DNA of 64,000 nucleotides from Pontibacter fetidus (GCF_010119545.1 NZ_JAAEAA010000005.1:1-64000), one strand, 5' to 3'; counted from the first letter of the stretch, positions 43,083 to 52,570 are shown. Notes: generated by a model not told the origin, from the sequence alone. Numbers and translations: made by a program.

Positions 43083-46000
43083 ATGAACATCCTTAAAAAC
43101 CTGAAGATTAGAGATAAGCTACTGTTGATGCTTTCGCTGTTGCTGTTTCCGCTTATATATTTTGTGGCCTCAACTATCAGTACCGAAATAGAGGAGAATG
43201 AAAAACTTAAAAAGGAAGCCATACAGTTAGACGAATCTGAGAAAATATCGGTGCTGGTACATGCCTTTCAGAAAGAGCGGGCACGTATTCTGGCAGCTGC
43301 CGGTGGAAATGAGGCATACATGGTCGAAGCTAGGTCGCAACGGAAGATAACCGATGCCGCCGAACATCAGCTAAAAGAATTTCTGGTGGCTTCAGGTTCA
43401 ACATTGCCGGAGTTATCAAAACTGGACGATCTGAGAGCATTCCGCCGCGACCTAGACCAGAACAGGCTGGATGTTACAGAATTCAGGCAGTATTCGTCTG
43501 CTTTGATCTTTGATTTCCTGAACAGGATGGATGCAAATGCAACAGGCGTTAGTAATGTTGCAATCGGTAAACAGCTGACAAGCTTCAGAAATCTGGCAGA
43601 AACCAAGATACAACTTGCCCGGATGCGAAGCCTCCTGATGATGGCGATACAGGATAAAAGGTTCACACTTGATAGCTATGCACAATTACATAGTCAGTAT
43701 ACGTTCTACAATACTGCCTTAGAGGGTTTTACGAGATATGCGGATGCTGCTTCATTAGCGGATGTGCAGAATATCCTGTCTTCGGGAAACTACATGAAAG
43801 TGGCCAGAATCTTACAGGATATCGAGGAAACACCTGAGCTTGATCTGACAGCATACAACACCACCCAAACCTTTAACCTGTTTACACAAAGTATAGAAGA
43901 CTATAGAAAGGCCGAAATACAGCTGATCAATAGAATTAAAAAGCAGGTAAACGATGAGATCAGGAGCAAAGAACAAAACCTGACCGTTCTGGTGATCGTG
44001 ATTCTGCTTATACTAGGGTTAACAAGTATCCTTTCTATCTACATTATCAACCTGATTTCAACCTCGCTTTCTAAGCTTAAAATTGCCGCCGACCGCATTA
44101 AATTAGGTGCTACCGATGTAACCATTGATATACAGAGCAAAGATGAGATAGGGAGTGTGGCTTCATCTTTCCGGGGAGTACTGAACAAAACTGTTGCGTT
44201 ATCGCAGGTGGCGCAGGCTATTGGGCGGGGCAAATACGATGTAGAGGTTACTGTGCAAAGTGAGGAAGATGTGCTGAGTTATGCCATCAGAGACATGAAG
44301 GATAACCTGAAAACCTTTACCACCGAAAACGCCAACCGTAACTGGGTACTTACAGGCGTAGCTGAGCTTAGTAATTTAATGGGTGGCGAAGATTCCCTGG
44401 AGAAAGTATCATCGCTGGCACTTTCGTACCTCTGCAACTATACCGATTCAGATGCGGGTGTTTTATACCTGCACAACGATGGCGGCAAACTACAGCCAGT
44501 GGCCGGTTATGGCGTACAGAACAAAGAACAGCTGCCTGCTTTTGAAATAGGAACCGGAAAAGTAGGGCAGGCCGTTAAGGAAAGAAAAATAAAATTGCTG
44601 GAACAAGTGCCGGAGGAATATCTGCGCATCCGAACTGGTTTGTCAGATATTGAGCCGGCGACTGTACTTATTTTACCGCTATACTTTGGCAATACGATAG
44701 TTGGGGCATTGGAGCTGGCCTCGCGCCAACCATACAACGAGGTAAAACGCCGCCTGTTAGATGCAGCTGCCGAGCGCATTTCGGTGCTGATCTATACCTT
44801 AAAGGCACATCTGCAAACCCAGGAACTGCTGTACGAAACCCAAAACCAGGCCGAGGAACTGGAAACCCAGCAGGAGGAACTACGCCAGCTGAATGCCGAA
44901 CTGAAAGCATCGGAAGAAGAGCTGCGCGTAAACCAGGAAGAACTGCAGGAAAAGAACGCCGAACTGGAAGAAAAAGCACAACTGCTGGAAGAACAATACG
45001 AGGCACTGAGCGGTAAAAACAAAGCCCTGGAAGATGCCCGTGAAGCAATAGAGTTGAAGATACAGCAGGTAGAAACAGTAAGTAAGTATAAGAGCGATTT
45101 CCTGGCGAACATGAGCCACGAGTTGCGCACGCCGCTAAACTCTATACTTATACTCTCAAGGCTACTGGCCGATAATAACGAAAACACCTTATCAACCAAA
45201 CAAATCGACCATGCCCAGATCATTCATAAATCTGGTAACGACCTACTCAAGCTGATAAACGAGATACTGGACCTGTCGAAGATTGAGTCGGGGATGATAA
45301 AGCTGGAGACAGATGAAGTGAAACTGGAAGAGCTTTCGATGGAGCCGTTGTTCCGCGAAATGGCTGCCAAAAAGAATATCCATTTTAAAGAAAGCTACAT
45401 ACCAGGCAATTTTGAAACTATAGTTACCGACCGTTTTAGGTTAGAGCAGATACTGAAAAACTTTATAGGCAACGCCATGAAGTTTACCGATCAGGGCGGT
45501 GAAGTGGAACTGGCCATTTACCCGGTTACAAGCAAACCTAAATTCAGGTCGGAGCAGTTGCGCGAGCAAACCGATATTGTAGCCTTTGCGGTGCGCGATA
45601 CGGGTATAGGTATAGCCAAAGATAAGCAGGATGTGGTTTTTGAGGCATTCCAGCAGGCCGACACATCTACCACGCGCAAGTATGGCGGAACCGGCCTGGG
45701 GCTAACTATAAGCAAAGAACTGGCAACCTTGCTGGGTGGCGAAGTTATACTTGAAAGTGAGCCGGGCAAAGGCAGTACCTTTACGTTATACTTGCCTAAA
45801 ACACCGGTAGCTACCGAAACAAAACAGCCTTCTGCCTACAGGCAACCGGAAGTAAATACAACTGCACCCAAACCAGAGGGCAAAATAGGCGGCATCAGCC
45901 AGATGTTCCATAAAATAGACCAGAGAGACAATAAGGATACCTCGGTATTGATTGTGGAAGACGACAAAGGCTTCAGTGATATTCTGGCAGATTTTGCAGT

Positions 46001-47108
46001 AGCTAAAAACTTTAAAGTGCACCAGGCCTATACCGGAACTGAGGGCCTGAGACTTGCCCGTCAGGAGAAGCCTGATGCCATGCTACTTGACATTCACTTA
46101 CCGGATATGAGTGGCTGGGATGTATTGAAACAGGTTCGCGAAGACAAGGAACTGCGCCACATAAACGTGCACGTAATGTCGGCTTACGACAAGGAGGTGA
46201 TAGGCGAACATGGCAACAACGAAGAATACCTGCCAAAGCCAGTAACCTTGGAAATGCTTAATAAGGCGTTTACTACTATTTCAACTACTTCCGGGTCCTC
46301 TATCGAGAATATCCTGATCGTGGAAGATAACGAGATCGAGAACCGGGCTATATCGGAGCTGTTGCTGGCGCATGGGCTTAAATCTACCTCAGCTTACTCT
46401 GCTGAAGAAGCGGAACAGATACTGGCCAAGCAGAAAGTAGACTGCATTATACTGGACCTGAACCTGCCAGGCATGAAAGGCTACGACTGGATGAAAAAGA
46501 TCAAATCGCAGACCGGCCTTTCTGATATTCCGATCGTCATTTACTCGGGCAAAGACCTGAACGAAGAAGAGGAAACTGCCCTGAAGGAATTTGCCAACAC
46601 CATCATAATCAAAAACGAATACTCGTACCTGCGCCTGCTTGATGAAGTACAGCTGTTCCTGCACAAAGTAAACCAGAAGCTGCCTGCCGGTAAAGACTTT
46701 AAAATGAAGCTGCACGTGCCGGAAGAGGTGCTGCGCGATAAGAAAGTGCTGGTTGTAGACGATGATGTGCGAAACATTTACTCGCTGAGCAGTTTGTTGG
46801 AACTACATGGTATGCAGGTAATAGTGGCCTACGATGGTAAAGAGGCGCTGCAAAAGCTGGAGGAAGAGAAGGGTATAGACATGGTGCTGATGGATGTAAT
46901 GATGCCGGAAATGGACGGTATTGAAGCAACAAAACGAATCAGGGCAAACGCTCGTTTTAAGCAGTTGCCGATTATTGCGCTTACCGCCAAAGCCATGAAA
47001 GAAGACAAAGAGAAATGCCTGGAAGCAGGAGCCTCCGATTATATTCCTAAACCAGTAGATACCGACAAGTTGCTTACTTTAATGCGGGTATGGCTGTATG
47101 AAGCTTGA
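43083..47108 (+). CDS. NIT/HAMP/GAF hybrid sensor histidine kinase with three receiver domains
   Basis: A 1341-residue membrane hybrid kinase. TM1 about 13-33, periplasmic helical NIT (nitrate/nitrite-sensing type) domain about 40-295 (FQKERARILAAAGGNEAY and LARMRSLLMMA), TM2 about 300-325, two HAMP units (325-425), GAF (about 430-570), a long Glu/Gln coiled coil (575-665), HisKA with SHELRTP (near 678), HATPase_c (780-905, GGTGLGLTIS) and three REC domains (about 950-1065, 1075-1190, 1220-1338) with Asp in LLDIHLP, ILDLNLP and LMDVMMP. It overlaps cheR by 11 nt. The ligand need not be nitrate. Confidence 0.92.
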   Translation: MNILKNLKIRDKLLLMLSLLLFPLIYFVASTISTEIEENEKLKKEAIQLDESEKISVLVHAFQKERARILAAAGGNEAYMVEARSQRKITDAAEHQLKEFLVASGSTLPELSKLDDLRAFRRDLDQNRLDVTEFRQYSSALIFDFLNRMDANATGVSNVAIGKQLTSFRNLAETKIQLARMRSLLMMAIQDKRFTLDSYAQLHSQYTFYNTALEGFTRYADAASLADVQNILSSGNYMKVARILQDIEETPELDLTAYNTTQTFNLFTQSIEDYRKAEIQLINRIKKQVNDEIRSKEQNLTVLVIVILLILGLTSILSIYIINLISTSLSKLKIAADRIKLGATDVTIDIQSKDEIGSVASSFRGVLNKTVALSQVAQAIGRGKYDVEVTVQSEEDVLSYAIRDMKDNLKTFTTENANRNWVLTGVAELSNLMGGEDSLEKVSSLALSYLCNYTDSDAGVLYLHNDGGKLQPVAGYGVQNKEQLPAFEIGTGKVGQAVKERKIKLLEQVPEEYLRIRTGLSDIEPATVLILPLYFGNTIVGALELASRQPYNEVKRRLLDAAAERISVLIYTLKAHLQTQELLYETQNQAEELETQQEELRQLNAELKASEEELRVNQEELQEKNAELEEKAQLLEEQYEALSGKNKALEDAREAIELKIQQVETVSKYKSDFLANMSHELRTPLNSILILSRLLADNNENTLSTKQIDHAQIIHKSGNDLLKLINEILDLSKIESGMIKLETDEVKLEELSMEPLFREMAAKKNIHFKESYIPGNFETIVTDRFRLEQILKNFIGNAMKFTDQGGEVELAIYPVTSKPKFRSEQLREQTDIVAFAVRDTGIGIAKDKQDVVFEAFQQADTSTTRKYGGTGLGLTISKELATLLGGEVILESEPGKGSTFTLYLPKTPVATETKQPSAYRQPEVNTTAPKPEGKIGGISQMFHKIDQRDNKDTSVLIVEDDKGFSDILADFAVAKNFKVHQAYTGTEGLRLARQEKPDAMLLDIHLPDMSGWDVLKQVREDKELRHINVHVMSAYDKEVIGEHGNNEEYLPKPVTLEMLNKAFTTISTTSGSSIENILIVEDNEIENRAISELLLAHGLKSTSAYSAEEAEQILAKQKVDCIILDLNLPGMKGYDWMKKIKSQTGLSDIPIVIYSGKDLNEEEETALKEFANTIIIKNEYSYLRLLDEVQLFLHKVNQKLPAGKDFKMKLHVPEEVLRDKKVLVVDDDVRNIYSLSSLLELHGMQVIVAYDGKEALQKLEEEKGIDMVLMDVMMPEMDGIEATKRIRANARFKQLPIIALTAKAMKEDKEKCLEAGASDYIPKPVDTDKLLTLMRVWLYEA

Positions 47109-47928
47109 GAACGAAGCGCATTTTGAGCAGGATGTAGAGGAGCTTATCAAAGAAATACATGCCCAGTACGGGTACGATTTCAGTGGCTATGCCCGGGCAT
47201 CGGTGTACCGCAGGATAAAACGGTTCCTGGGCCAGAAGCATCTAACCTCGATGGATGCCTTACGGCAAGCGCTTTCAACGGACAGTTATTTCTTTGAGAT
47301 TTTTCTGCAGGAGGTGACCGTTAACGTGACTGAGATGTTCCGCGATCCGTCGTTTTTCCTGTCGTTGCGCGAAAATGTGTTGCCTATACTTAGCACCTAT
47401 CCGTTTATAAAGATATGGGATGCGGGCTGCTCTTCGGGCGAGGAGCTTTTTTCGCTGGCTATACTTTTAAAAGAAGAAGGCCTGCTGGACCGCACCAAAA
47501 TTTATGCAACCGATATAAACCAAAGAGTGCTGAAACAGGCAAAAGAAGGTATTTTTTCGGCAGCTAACATGCCTGCTTATACTTCGGCGTATTACGCAGC
47601 GGGGGGTAAACAGGAATTTTCGAGCTACTATAGCAGCAACTATGGCAGCGTAAAGTTTGATTCGTCGCTGGTTAAAAACGTGATCATTTACCCGCATAAC
47701 CTGGCCACCGATTTCTCTTTTAATGAGTTTCACCTTATAGTTTGCCGCAACGTGCTGATCTATTTTAACCGGGAATTGCAGGAGCGTGTGTTCAAACTTT
47801 TTGATGAGAGTATGGTGAGCTTAGGCTACCTGGCGCTTGGGAAAAAGGAGACCCTGGCCATGTCGGAGATCAGTTCTAACTATAACTTTGTAGACAAGCA
47901 AAACCGGATCTACCGGAAAATTAACTGA
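47098..47928 (+). CDS. cheR: CheR-type methyltransferase
   Basis: A 276-residue SAM-dependent protein-glutamate methyltransferase. The N-terminal helical domain (1-about 80, YDFSGYARASVYRRIKRFL) precedes the SAM site DAGCSSGEELFSLAIL (near 107) and IVCRNVLIYFN (near 215). Usual substrates are chemoreceptor glutamates, but no MCP gene is in the window, and CheR-CheB pairs like this are often coupled to hybrid kinases in Bacteroidota. Overlaps the kinase (11 nt) and cheB (1 nt). Confidence 0.92.
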   Translation: MKLENEAHFEQDVEELIKEIHAQYGYDFSGYARASVYRRIKRFLGQKHLTSMDALRQALSTDSYFFEIFLQEVTVNVTEMFRDPSFFLSLRENVLPILSTYPFIKIWDAGCSSGEELFSLAILLKEEGLLDRTKIYATDINQRVLKQAKEGIFSAANMPAYTSAYYAAGGKQEFSSYYSSNYGSVKFDSSLVKNVIIYPHNLATDFSFNEFHLIVCRNVLIYFNRELQERVFKLFDESMVSLGYLALGKKETLAMSEISSNYNFVDKQNRIYRKIN

Positions 47929-48500
47929 TGGAAACATCATCCAAAGTCATTGTGATAGGAGGGTCCTGGGGCGGGATTCAGGCTTCGGTAACTATACTGA
48001 AAGGGTTGCCGGCCAACTATAGCATACCCATTATACTGGTGCTGCACCGCCTGCGTAACTATGACGGCAACCTGCAGGATGTCTTTAAACATAAAATTGC
48101 CCTGAAGGCCGTGGAAGTAGAGGAAAAGGAAATGCTGTTGCCGGGCCACGTATACCTGGCGCCTTCCAACTACCATGTGCTACTCGAAAATGATCATACC
48201 TTCTCGCTGGACGACTCGGAACTGGAGAATTATTCGCGGCCATCTATAGACGTTACCTTTACCAGCGTTGCCGATGTATACGCCCATAACACAGTAGGTG
48301 TACTATTAAGTGGTGCCAGTAAAGACGGAAGTTCAGGATTAAAGCATATCTTTGAGAAACAAGGTATAACTATAGTACAGGACCCAAACGAGGCAGAAAT
48401 TGAAACCATGCCTTTGGCAGCCATCGAAAACGTGCCCGGCTGCACTGTCATGAACTTAGAGCAAATACAAGCATTTTTACTTTCCCTACATGATCACTGA
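47928..48500 (+). CDS. cheB: CheB-type methylesterase, no receiver domain
   Basis: A 190-residue stand-alone CheB catalytic domain: IGGSWGGIQA (Ser nucleophile near 11), VLHRLRN (His near 42) and LLSGASKDGSSGL (Asp near 131). The regulatory REC domain of classical CheB is missing, so activation must come in trans, perhaps from the flanking kinases. Overlaps the next gene by 11 nt. Confidence 0.9.
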   Translation: METSSKVIVIGGSWGGIQASVTILKGLPANYSIPIILVLHRLRNYDGNLQDVFKHKIALKAVEVEEKEMLLPGHVYLAPSNYHVLLENDHTFSLDDSELENYSRPSIDVTFTSVADVYAHNTVGVLLSGASKDGSSGLKHIFEKQGITIVQDPNEAEIETMPLAAIENVPGCTVMNLEQIQAFLLSLHDH

Positions 48501-49692
48501 CGAACATCTTACTCCTTCGGCATTAGCATCTGACTTGCATCAGGTAAAGATCCTGTTAGTGGACGACAAGGCGGAAAACCTGGTTAGCCTGGAGAGTTTA
48601 CTTTCTAAGGAAGATGAGCATATTACCTACCTTTTTGCCAACTCCGGCGAAGAGGCCCTGAAAATTGCGTTACAGGAAGAACTTGCCCTGATACTGCTGG
48701 ATGTGCAGATGCCCGGTATGAACGGGTATGAAGTGGCACGTTACCTGCGTGATATTTCCAAGACAAGGGATATTCCGATCATATTTGTAACGGCTATAAA
48801 CGAGCAGGATGCACATGTAATTGAGGGTTTTGAGGCCGGCGCCGTGGACTTTCTTTTTAAGCCGCTGCACCCTTACATTACCAAAGCCAAGGTTTCTAAC
48901 TTCGTTAAATTCTACCTGCAGAAAAAAGAGCTGGAGAAAGTAAATAAGCTGACTCTGGAGATAAACCTGGAACTGGAAGAACGTGTAAAAGAGCGTACCA
49001 AAGAGCTTACCCGCGTAAATAAAGACCTCGATAATTTTGTATACACCGCCTCGCACGACCTGAAAGCGCCTATCAATAACATAGAAGGTTTGATGAAGGC
49101 GCTGGACGAAACATTGCAGGAAAAGAACCTCGACCTGGCAGATGTTACGCCCATCATGGACATGATAAATGACTCGGTAGGCCGCTTTAAAAATACCCTG
49201 CTGGACCTGACAGAAGTTGCCAAGGTACAGTATGAAGAAGCCGCCGGAAAAGATACAGCCAACTTTAAGGAGATACTGGAAGATGTAAAGCTGAACATCA
49301 AAGACCTGATACAGCGTTACGAAGCAACTATAGTTGAGGATTTTTCGCAGGCTCCGGAGATGCTGTTCTCTAAAAAGAATCTGCGCAGCATCATCTATAA
49401 CCTGGTATCAAATTCTATAAAGTATAGCTCCCCGGACCGCAAACCCGAAATAAAGGTGACAACCTCGCCGGCAGAAGGTGGCGTTTTGCTTACCATTCAG
49501 GACAACGGCCTTGGGCTTAGAAAGGAGGACCAGGCAAAAGTGTTTGATATGTTTAAGCGCCTGCACTCGCATGTAGATGGTACGGGTGTTGGCCTGGCTA
49601 TAGTTAAGCGTATAGTTGAGAACTGCGACGGACGAATTGAATTTGAGAGTGATCTGGGAAAAGGGTCAGTTTTCCGTATTTATTTAAAATAA
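48490..49692 (+). CDS. Response regulator-histidine kinase (REC-HisKA-HATPase)
   Basis: A 400-residue soluble kinase. N-terminal REC (14-135: LLVDDKAENL, Asp in ILLDVQMPGMNG near 75, KPLHP), coiled coil (140-180, LEERVKERTKELTRVN), HisKA with SHDLKAPINN (near 190) and HATPase_c with N box and GTGVGLAIVKRI. This inverted plan suits a phosphorelay that receives phosphate from the NIT kinase. Last gene in the overlapping four-gene signalling operon. Confidence 0.92.
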   Translation: MITDEHLTPSALASDLHQVKILLVDDKAENLVSLESLLSKEDEHITYLFANSGEEALKIALQEELALILLDVQMPGMNGYEVARYLRDISKTRDIPIIFVTAINEQDAHVIEGFEAGAVDFLFKPLHPYITKAKVSNFVKFYLQKKELEKVNKLTLEINLELEERVKERTKELTRVNKDLDNFVYTASHDLKAPINNIEGLMKALDETLQEKNLDLADVTPIMDMINDSVGRFKNTLLDLTEVAKVQYEEAAGKDTANFKEILEDVKLNIKDLIQRYEATIVEDFSQAPEMLFSKKNLRSIIYNLVSNSIKYSSPDRKPEIKVTTSPAEGGVLLTIQDNGLGLRKEDQAKVFDMFKRLHSHVDGTGVGLAIVKRIVENCDGRIEFESDLGKGSVFRIYLK

Positions 49693-49742
49693 CACCTTAG
49701 CTATAGTTACCTGGTTAAGACGGCAAGCGCCTTTTTATTGCT

Positions 49743-50045
49743 ATGAACTCTGTAAAACTTAGCACTTACTACAGGCTTTATGCGTTCTCCGATTACCAAA
49801 GTATGCAGGCGGGTAAGCGATATTTACAGCGGGTGGTGCTTGCAAAGGCTTTGGTAGAAGTGCAGGAGAAAGAAGTACGTACCTACCTGCAACGCAACAA
49901 CACGGGCGGCTATAAAAACTACCTCGAACCCGTATTTACAAACCGAACCTACTTTTCCGCTGACAGGTCTTTTATTTCTGCGCTGCAATTACTTTACAAA
50001 AGCAACGGCTACTCGGCCAGGTACATTGTAGTAGAGCGACTGTAA
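49743..50045 (+). CDS. Small basic protein of unknown function
   Basis: A 100-residue protein rich in Tyr, Arg and Leu (YYRLYAFSDYQSMQAGKRYLQRVVLAKALVEVQEKEVRTYL). No domain recognised. Starts 50 nt after the kinase operon. Confidence 0.6.
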   Translation: MNSVKLSTYYRLYAFSDYQSMQAGKRYLQRVVLAKALVEVQEKEVRTYLQRNNTGGYKNYLEPVFTNRTYFSADRSFISALQLLYKSNGYSARYIVVERL

Positions 50046-50083
50046 GCTGTTTTCATTATCCTTAAAATATAAACAATACAACG

Positions 50084-50530
50084 ATGGAAGAACGCCATAC
50101 CCGCGATAAAAAAGCGATACAGCAACTATACAACGATATACTTCCCGCACTGGGACAGCACATACACGAGGCTTTGGAACCTGTACTTGCTTTGTTTGAG
50201 AACTTTACCCTGGAGCGCCTGTTGGATACCTGGACCAAAGACCCTACGGACAATGAGAAGGAGGTAAGTTTAGACAACGGCAACATTCAGAACCTGGGCC
50301 TGAAGCTACGGCTGGAAGGATTTAACCAGGGCAGTGTAGCACCATTTGACATGACCAAAGACCTGCTCTTTAAACTGGAACACGACAGCTATACGGTTGG
50401 GCCTAACAAAAATACTACATGGATGGAGAAAGCTTACCTGCAGCGCTGGAGCGTACCAGAATTTGAAAGTATAGCCGGCAAGTGGACCGATGAACTGGTA
50501 GACGAAATAACGGAGAAGCTGCAGGGGTAA
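50084..50530 (+). CDS. Conserved-looking hypothetical protein
   Basis: A 148-residue soluble acidic protein (DILPALGQHIHEALEPVLALFENFTLERLLDTW..VAPFDMTKDLLFKLEHDSY). No motif recognised. It follows the previous small gene by 38 nt on the same strand and could share its transcript. Confidence 0.6.
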   Translation: MEERHTRDKKAIQQLYNDILPALGQHIHEALEPVLALFENFTLERLLDTWTKDPTDNEKEVSLDNGNIQNLGLKLRLEGFNQGSVAPFDMTKDLLFKLEHDSYTVGPNKNTTWMEKAYLQRWSVPEFESIAGKWTDELVDEITEKLQG

Positions 50531-50664
50531 ATTTAGCGTAAGCAACTTAAGTTATGTAAATACTGTTTAGCTCCTTCGCACGTTCTCTCTTTGATTGGTC
50601 GGTAAATCTTGCTAATTTAAAGAGGGCGTTTAAATTATACTACTGAAAAGAGAAGGAGGCAGCT

Positions 50665-51588
50665 ATGGCACAACAGAACTGGAAATACATTGCAATAACG
50701 TTAGTTATAGTGGTAGGCCTGCAATTGTTTAGCCACCAGCAACTGATTAAGGCAGGTAGTAATGGCCTTTCGGCAGGAGACGAAAGTAACACGTCGGTTA
50801 TCAGGTCGCCAGGTGTGCCTGTTGCACTTAGTTTTGCCGGCGAACCGGTACCACTGCAGGTGCCTGATGTGGCTGAGCGCCTGGACCGTGAGCTTCTGGT
50901 TAACTCTTATCTGCACGCTACTACCTTGCTCGGCCTGAAACGCATGCAGCGTTACGAGCCTGAGATCAGAGCTATACTTAAAGAAAACGACATACCCGAA
51001 GACTTTATATACCTGGCGCTTGCCGAAAGCCTGTTCGGGCAGGTTACTTCGCCAGCAGGGGCAGCTGGTTTCTGGCAACTGATGCCTGACACCGCGCGCG
51101 GTTATGGCCTTATAGTTAATAGTGAAGTAGACGAGCGTTTCCATGTTCGAAAAGCTACATATGCCGCTATAAAATACCTGAAAAGCGCAAAGAACCGCTT
51201 CGGCTCCTGGACTAACGCAGCTGCTTCGTATAACAGAGGCATGGGTGGCCTGGATCGTGCCCTGCAGCAACAAGGCGTAACCAGTTACTATGATCTTTAC
51301 CTCAACGACGAGACCTCACGCTACCTATTCCGTATTCTGGCTTTAAAAGAGGTGTTGGGTAACCCACAAAAGTATAGATTTGAACTGCTGGAAGGGCAAG
51401 GCTACCAGCCACTGCCAGCCCGCACGGTTAAAGTTACCTCCACCATCCCTGACCTTGCCAGCTACGCACTGCAGCAAGGCACCAACTATAAAACCCTGCG
51501 CCTTTATAACCCCTGGATAAAAGACTATACTTTGACTGTGGCGCAAGGAAAGGAGTTTGAATTGTTGTTGCCTGCTAAGGGGGATTAG
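50665..51588 (+). CDS. Lytic transglycosylase (SLT/MltD-like)
   Basis: A 307-residue periplasmic muramidase. N-terminal signal anchor (about 8-25). SLT domain (about 95-230) with catalytic Glu in LALAESLFGQVTSPAGAAGFWQLMP (near 116) and AAASYNRGMGGLDRAL. A C-terminal stretch (about 245-305, TNYKTLRLYNPWI) resembles one diverged LysM, so it is shorter than MltD, which has two or more. Cleaves glycan strands to anhydro-muropeptides. Confidence 0.88.
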   Translation: MAQQNWKYIAITLVIVVGLQLFSHQQLIKAGSNGLSAGDESNTSVIRSPGVPVALSFAGEPVPLQVPDVAERLDRELLVNSYLHATTLLGLKRMQRYEPEIRAILKENDIPEDFIYLALAESLFGQVTSPAGAAGFWQLMPDTARGYGLIVNSEVDERFHVRKATYAAIKYLKSAKNRFGSWTNAAASYNRGMGGLDRALQQQGVTSYYDLYLNDETSRYLFRILALKEVLGNPQKYRFELLEGQGYQPLPARTVKVTSTIPDLASYALQQGTNYKTLRLYNPWIKDYTLTVAQGKEFELLLPAKGD

Positions 51589-51629
51589 AAACTATAGTTA
51601 AAACTTGTAAATAGATTTAGCTAATAACT

Positions 51630-51667
51630 AAAAAAGCCTTGCAAATTTTCATCTGCAAGGCTTTTTT
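51630..51667. terminator. Bidirectional terminator between the transglycosylase and tRNA-Leu
   Basis: AAAAAAGCCTTGCA / TGCAAGGCTTTTTT, 14-bp perfect stem with a 10-nt loop. Serves the plus-strand gene and the minus-strand tRNA. Confidence 0.9.
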
Positions 51668-51674
51668 AGTTTAG

Positions 51675-51759
51675 TGGTACCCAGAGCCGGGGTCGAACCG
51701 GCACAACCGAAGTTATTGGTGTTTGAGACCAACGCGTCTACCAATTCCGCCATCTGGGC
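51675..51759 (-). tRNA. tRNA-Leu(CAA)
   Basis: An 85-nt class II tRNA including an encoded CCA. Acceptor GCCCAGA/TCTGGGT (G-T first pair), GGTAGACGC D-loop, anticodon stem TTGGT/ACCAA with loop CTCAAAC (anticodon CAA), variable arm AACTTCGGTT, T-arm GCCGG-TTCGACC-CCGGC. Unlike the tRNA-Lys and tRNA-Leu(GAG) genes here, it encodes CCA and has no clear TAnnTTTG promoter immediately upstream. Confidence 0.95.
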
Positions 51760-51781
51760 TTGTTAGTTCTCAGCTTTGGTT

Positions 51782-51809
51782 TGGTAGTGCCCAGAGCCTG
51801 TAGTCGAAC
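51782..51809 (-). pseudogene. Decayed tRNA 3'-end fragment
   Basis: On the minus strand GTTCGACTACAGGCTCTGGG followed by CACTACCA resembles the T-loop, acceptor 3' strand and CCA of the neighbouring tRNA-Leu(CAA), 22 nt away. The T-stem partner and rest of the tRNA are absent. It could be what remains of a tandem tRNA or an att-site scar. Confidence 0.5.
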
Positions 51810-51811
51810 TA

Positions 51812-51836
51812 AAAATGTTGTTCCTCTTTCAGGAAC
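51812..51836 (-). terminator. Terminator overlapping the hscB stop codon
   Basis: On the minus strand GTTCCT-GAAAG-AGGAAC is followed by AACATTTTTAG. The TGA stop of hscB (51831-51829) falls in the loop. A short 6-bp stem, so moderate confidence. Confidence 0.5.
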
Positions 51837-52359
51837 GTCCTGCAAACTTAGATAAAGTTTCCTGAATACGCAACAGGTATTTTTTCTTCAGATAGTAGGT
51901 TTTTACTTCAGCCAGCGCCTCTTCTTTTGTAAAGCCGTGTAACTCAGGGTATCGCTGCAACACCGGTAAAATATCGTTATCCAGTTGGGCAACTATACCT
52001 GAGCTTTTCTCGCCTATCTCGTGCAGTTTGGCTGCATCAAAATCAAATTCAAGTTCCATCAGCTCCTCGTTAATCTCCATCATGTCCATCAAAAAGTCCG
52101 ATGGTATTTCGTTTTTGCCTTCCTCCAACAAGCTATGTTCTTTTAAAACATACTGCATGCGCAGGTCAGCATCCGAAAGGGTGCGGTAAGCATTGGTGTT
52201 AAGCGTAGACAGTTGTAGGATTTCCTGTTGCTTTTCAGGTGTTTCGTTCGCGTAAAAGTCCGGATGATACTCGCGGCTAAGCTGGTAATACTTGTTCTTT
52301 ATGGCTTTCTCGTCAAGTAAAAAGCTTTCAGGTATGTTATAAAACTCGAAGTAGTTCAT
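51829..52359 (-). CDS. hscB: Fe-S cluster co-chaperone HscB
   Basis: A 176-residue J-domain protein: FEFYNIPESFLLDEKAIKNKYYQLSREYHPD gives the J domain with HPD at 32-34, and the C-terminal helical domain (about 95-170, MDMMEINEELMELEFDFD) is the IscU-binding region. It passes Fe-S clusters from IscU with Hsp70. No isc or hscA genes are adjacent. Convergent with a terminator embedded at its stop. Confidence 0.92.
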   Translation of the reverse strand: MNYFEFYNIPESFLLDEKAIKNKYYQLSREYHPDFYANETPEKQQEILQLSTLNTNAYRTLSDADLRMQYVLKEHSLLEEGKNEIPSDFLMDMMEINEELMELEFDFDAAKLHEIGEKSSGIVAQLDNDILPVLQRYPELHGFTKEEALAEVKTYYLKKKYLLRIQETLSKFAGRS

Positions 52360-52570
52360 AGTTCAGTTATAGTTATTAGCCTTCATTAGTAGCAATAAAA
52401 GCAGTTATTTATTCCTGTAAAGGTACATTAAAAGGCTATAGTTTGTTTTATGCATAGTGTAAGTTCTGGTGGCAGATGCTGTTGGCCGGGTCCAACCACT
52501 CCTGACGCCTCAGCGCTACGCTTGCTACCTTCTAACTTTCGTTCCCGGTAGTCTAAGCTGGGGAGCTTAA

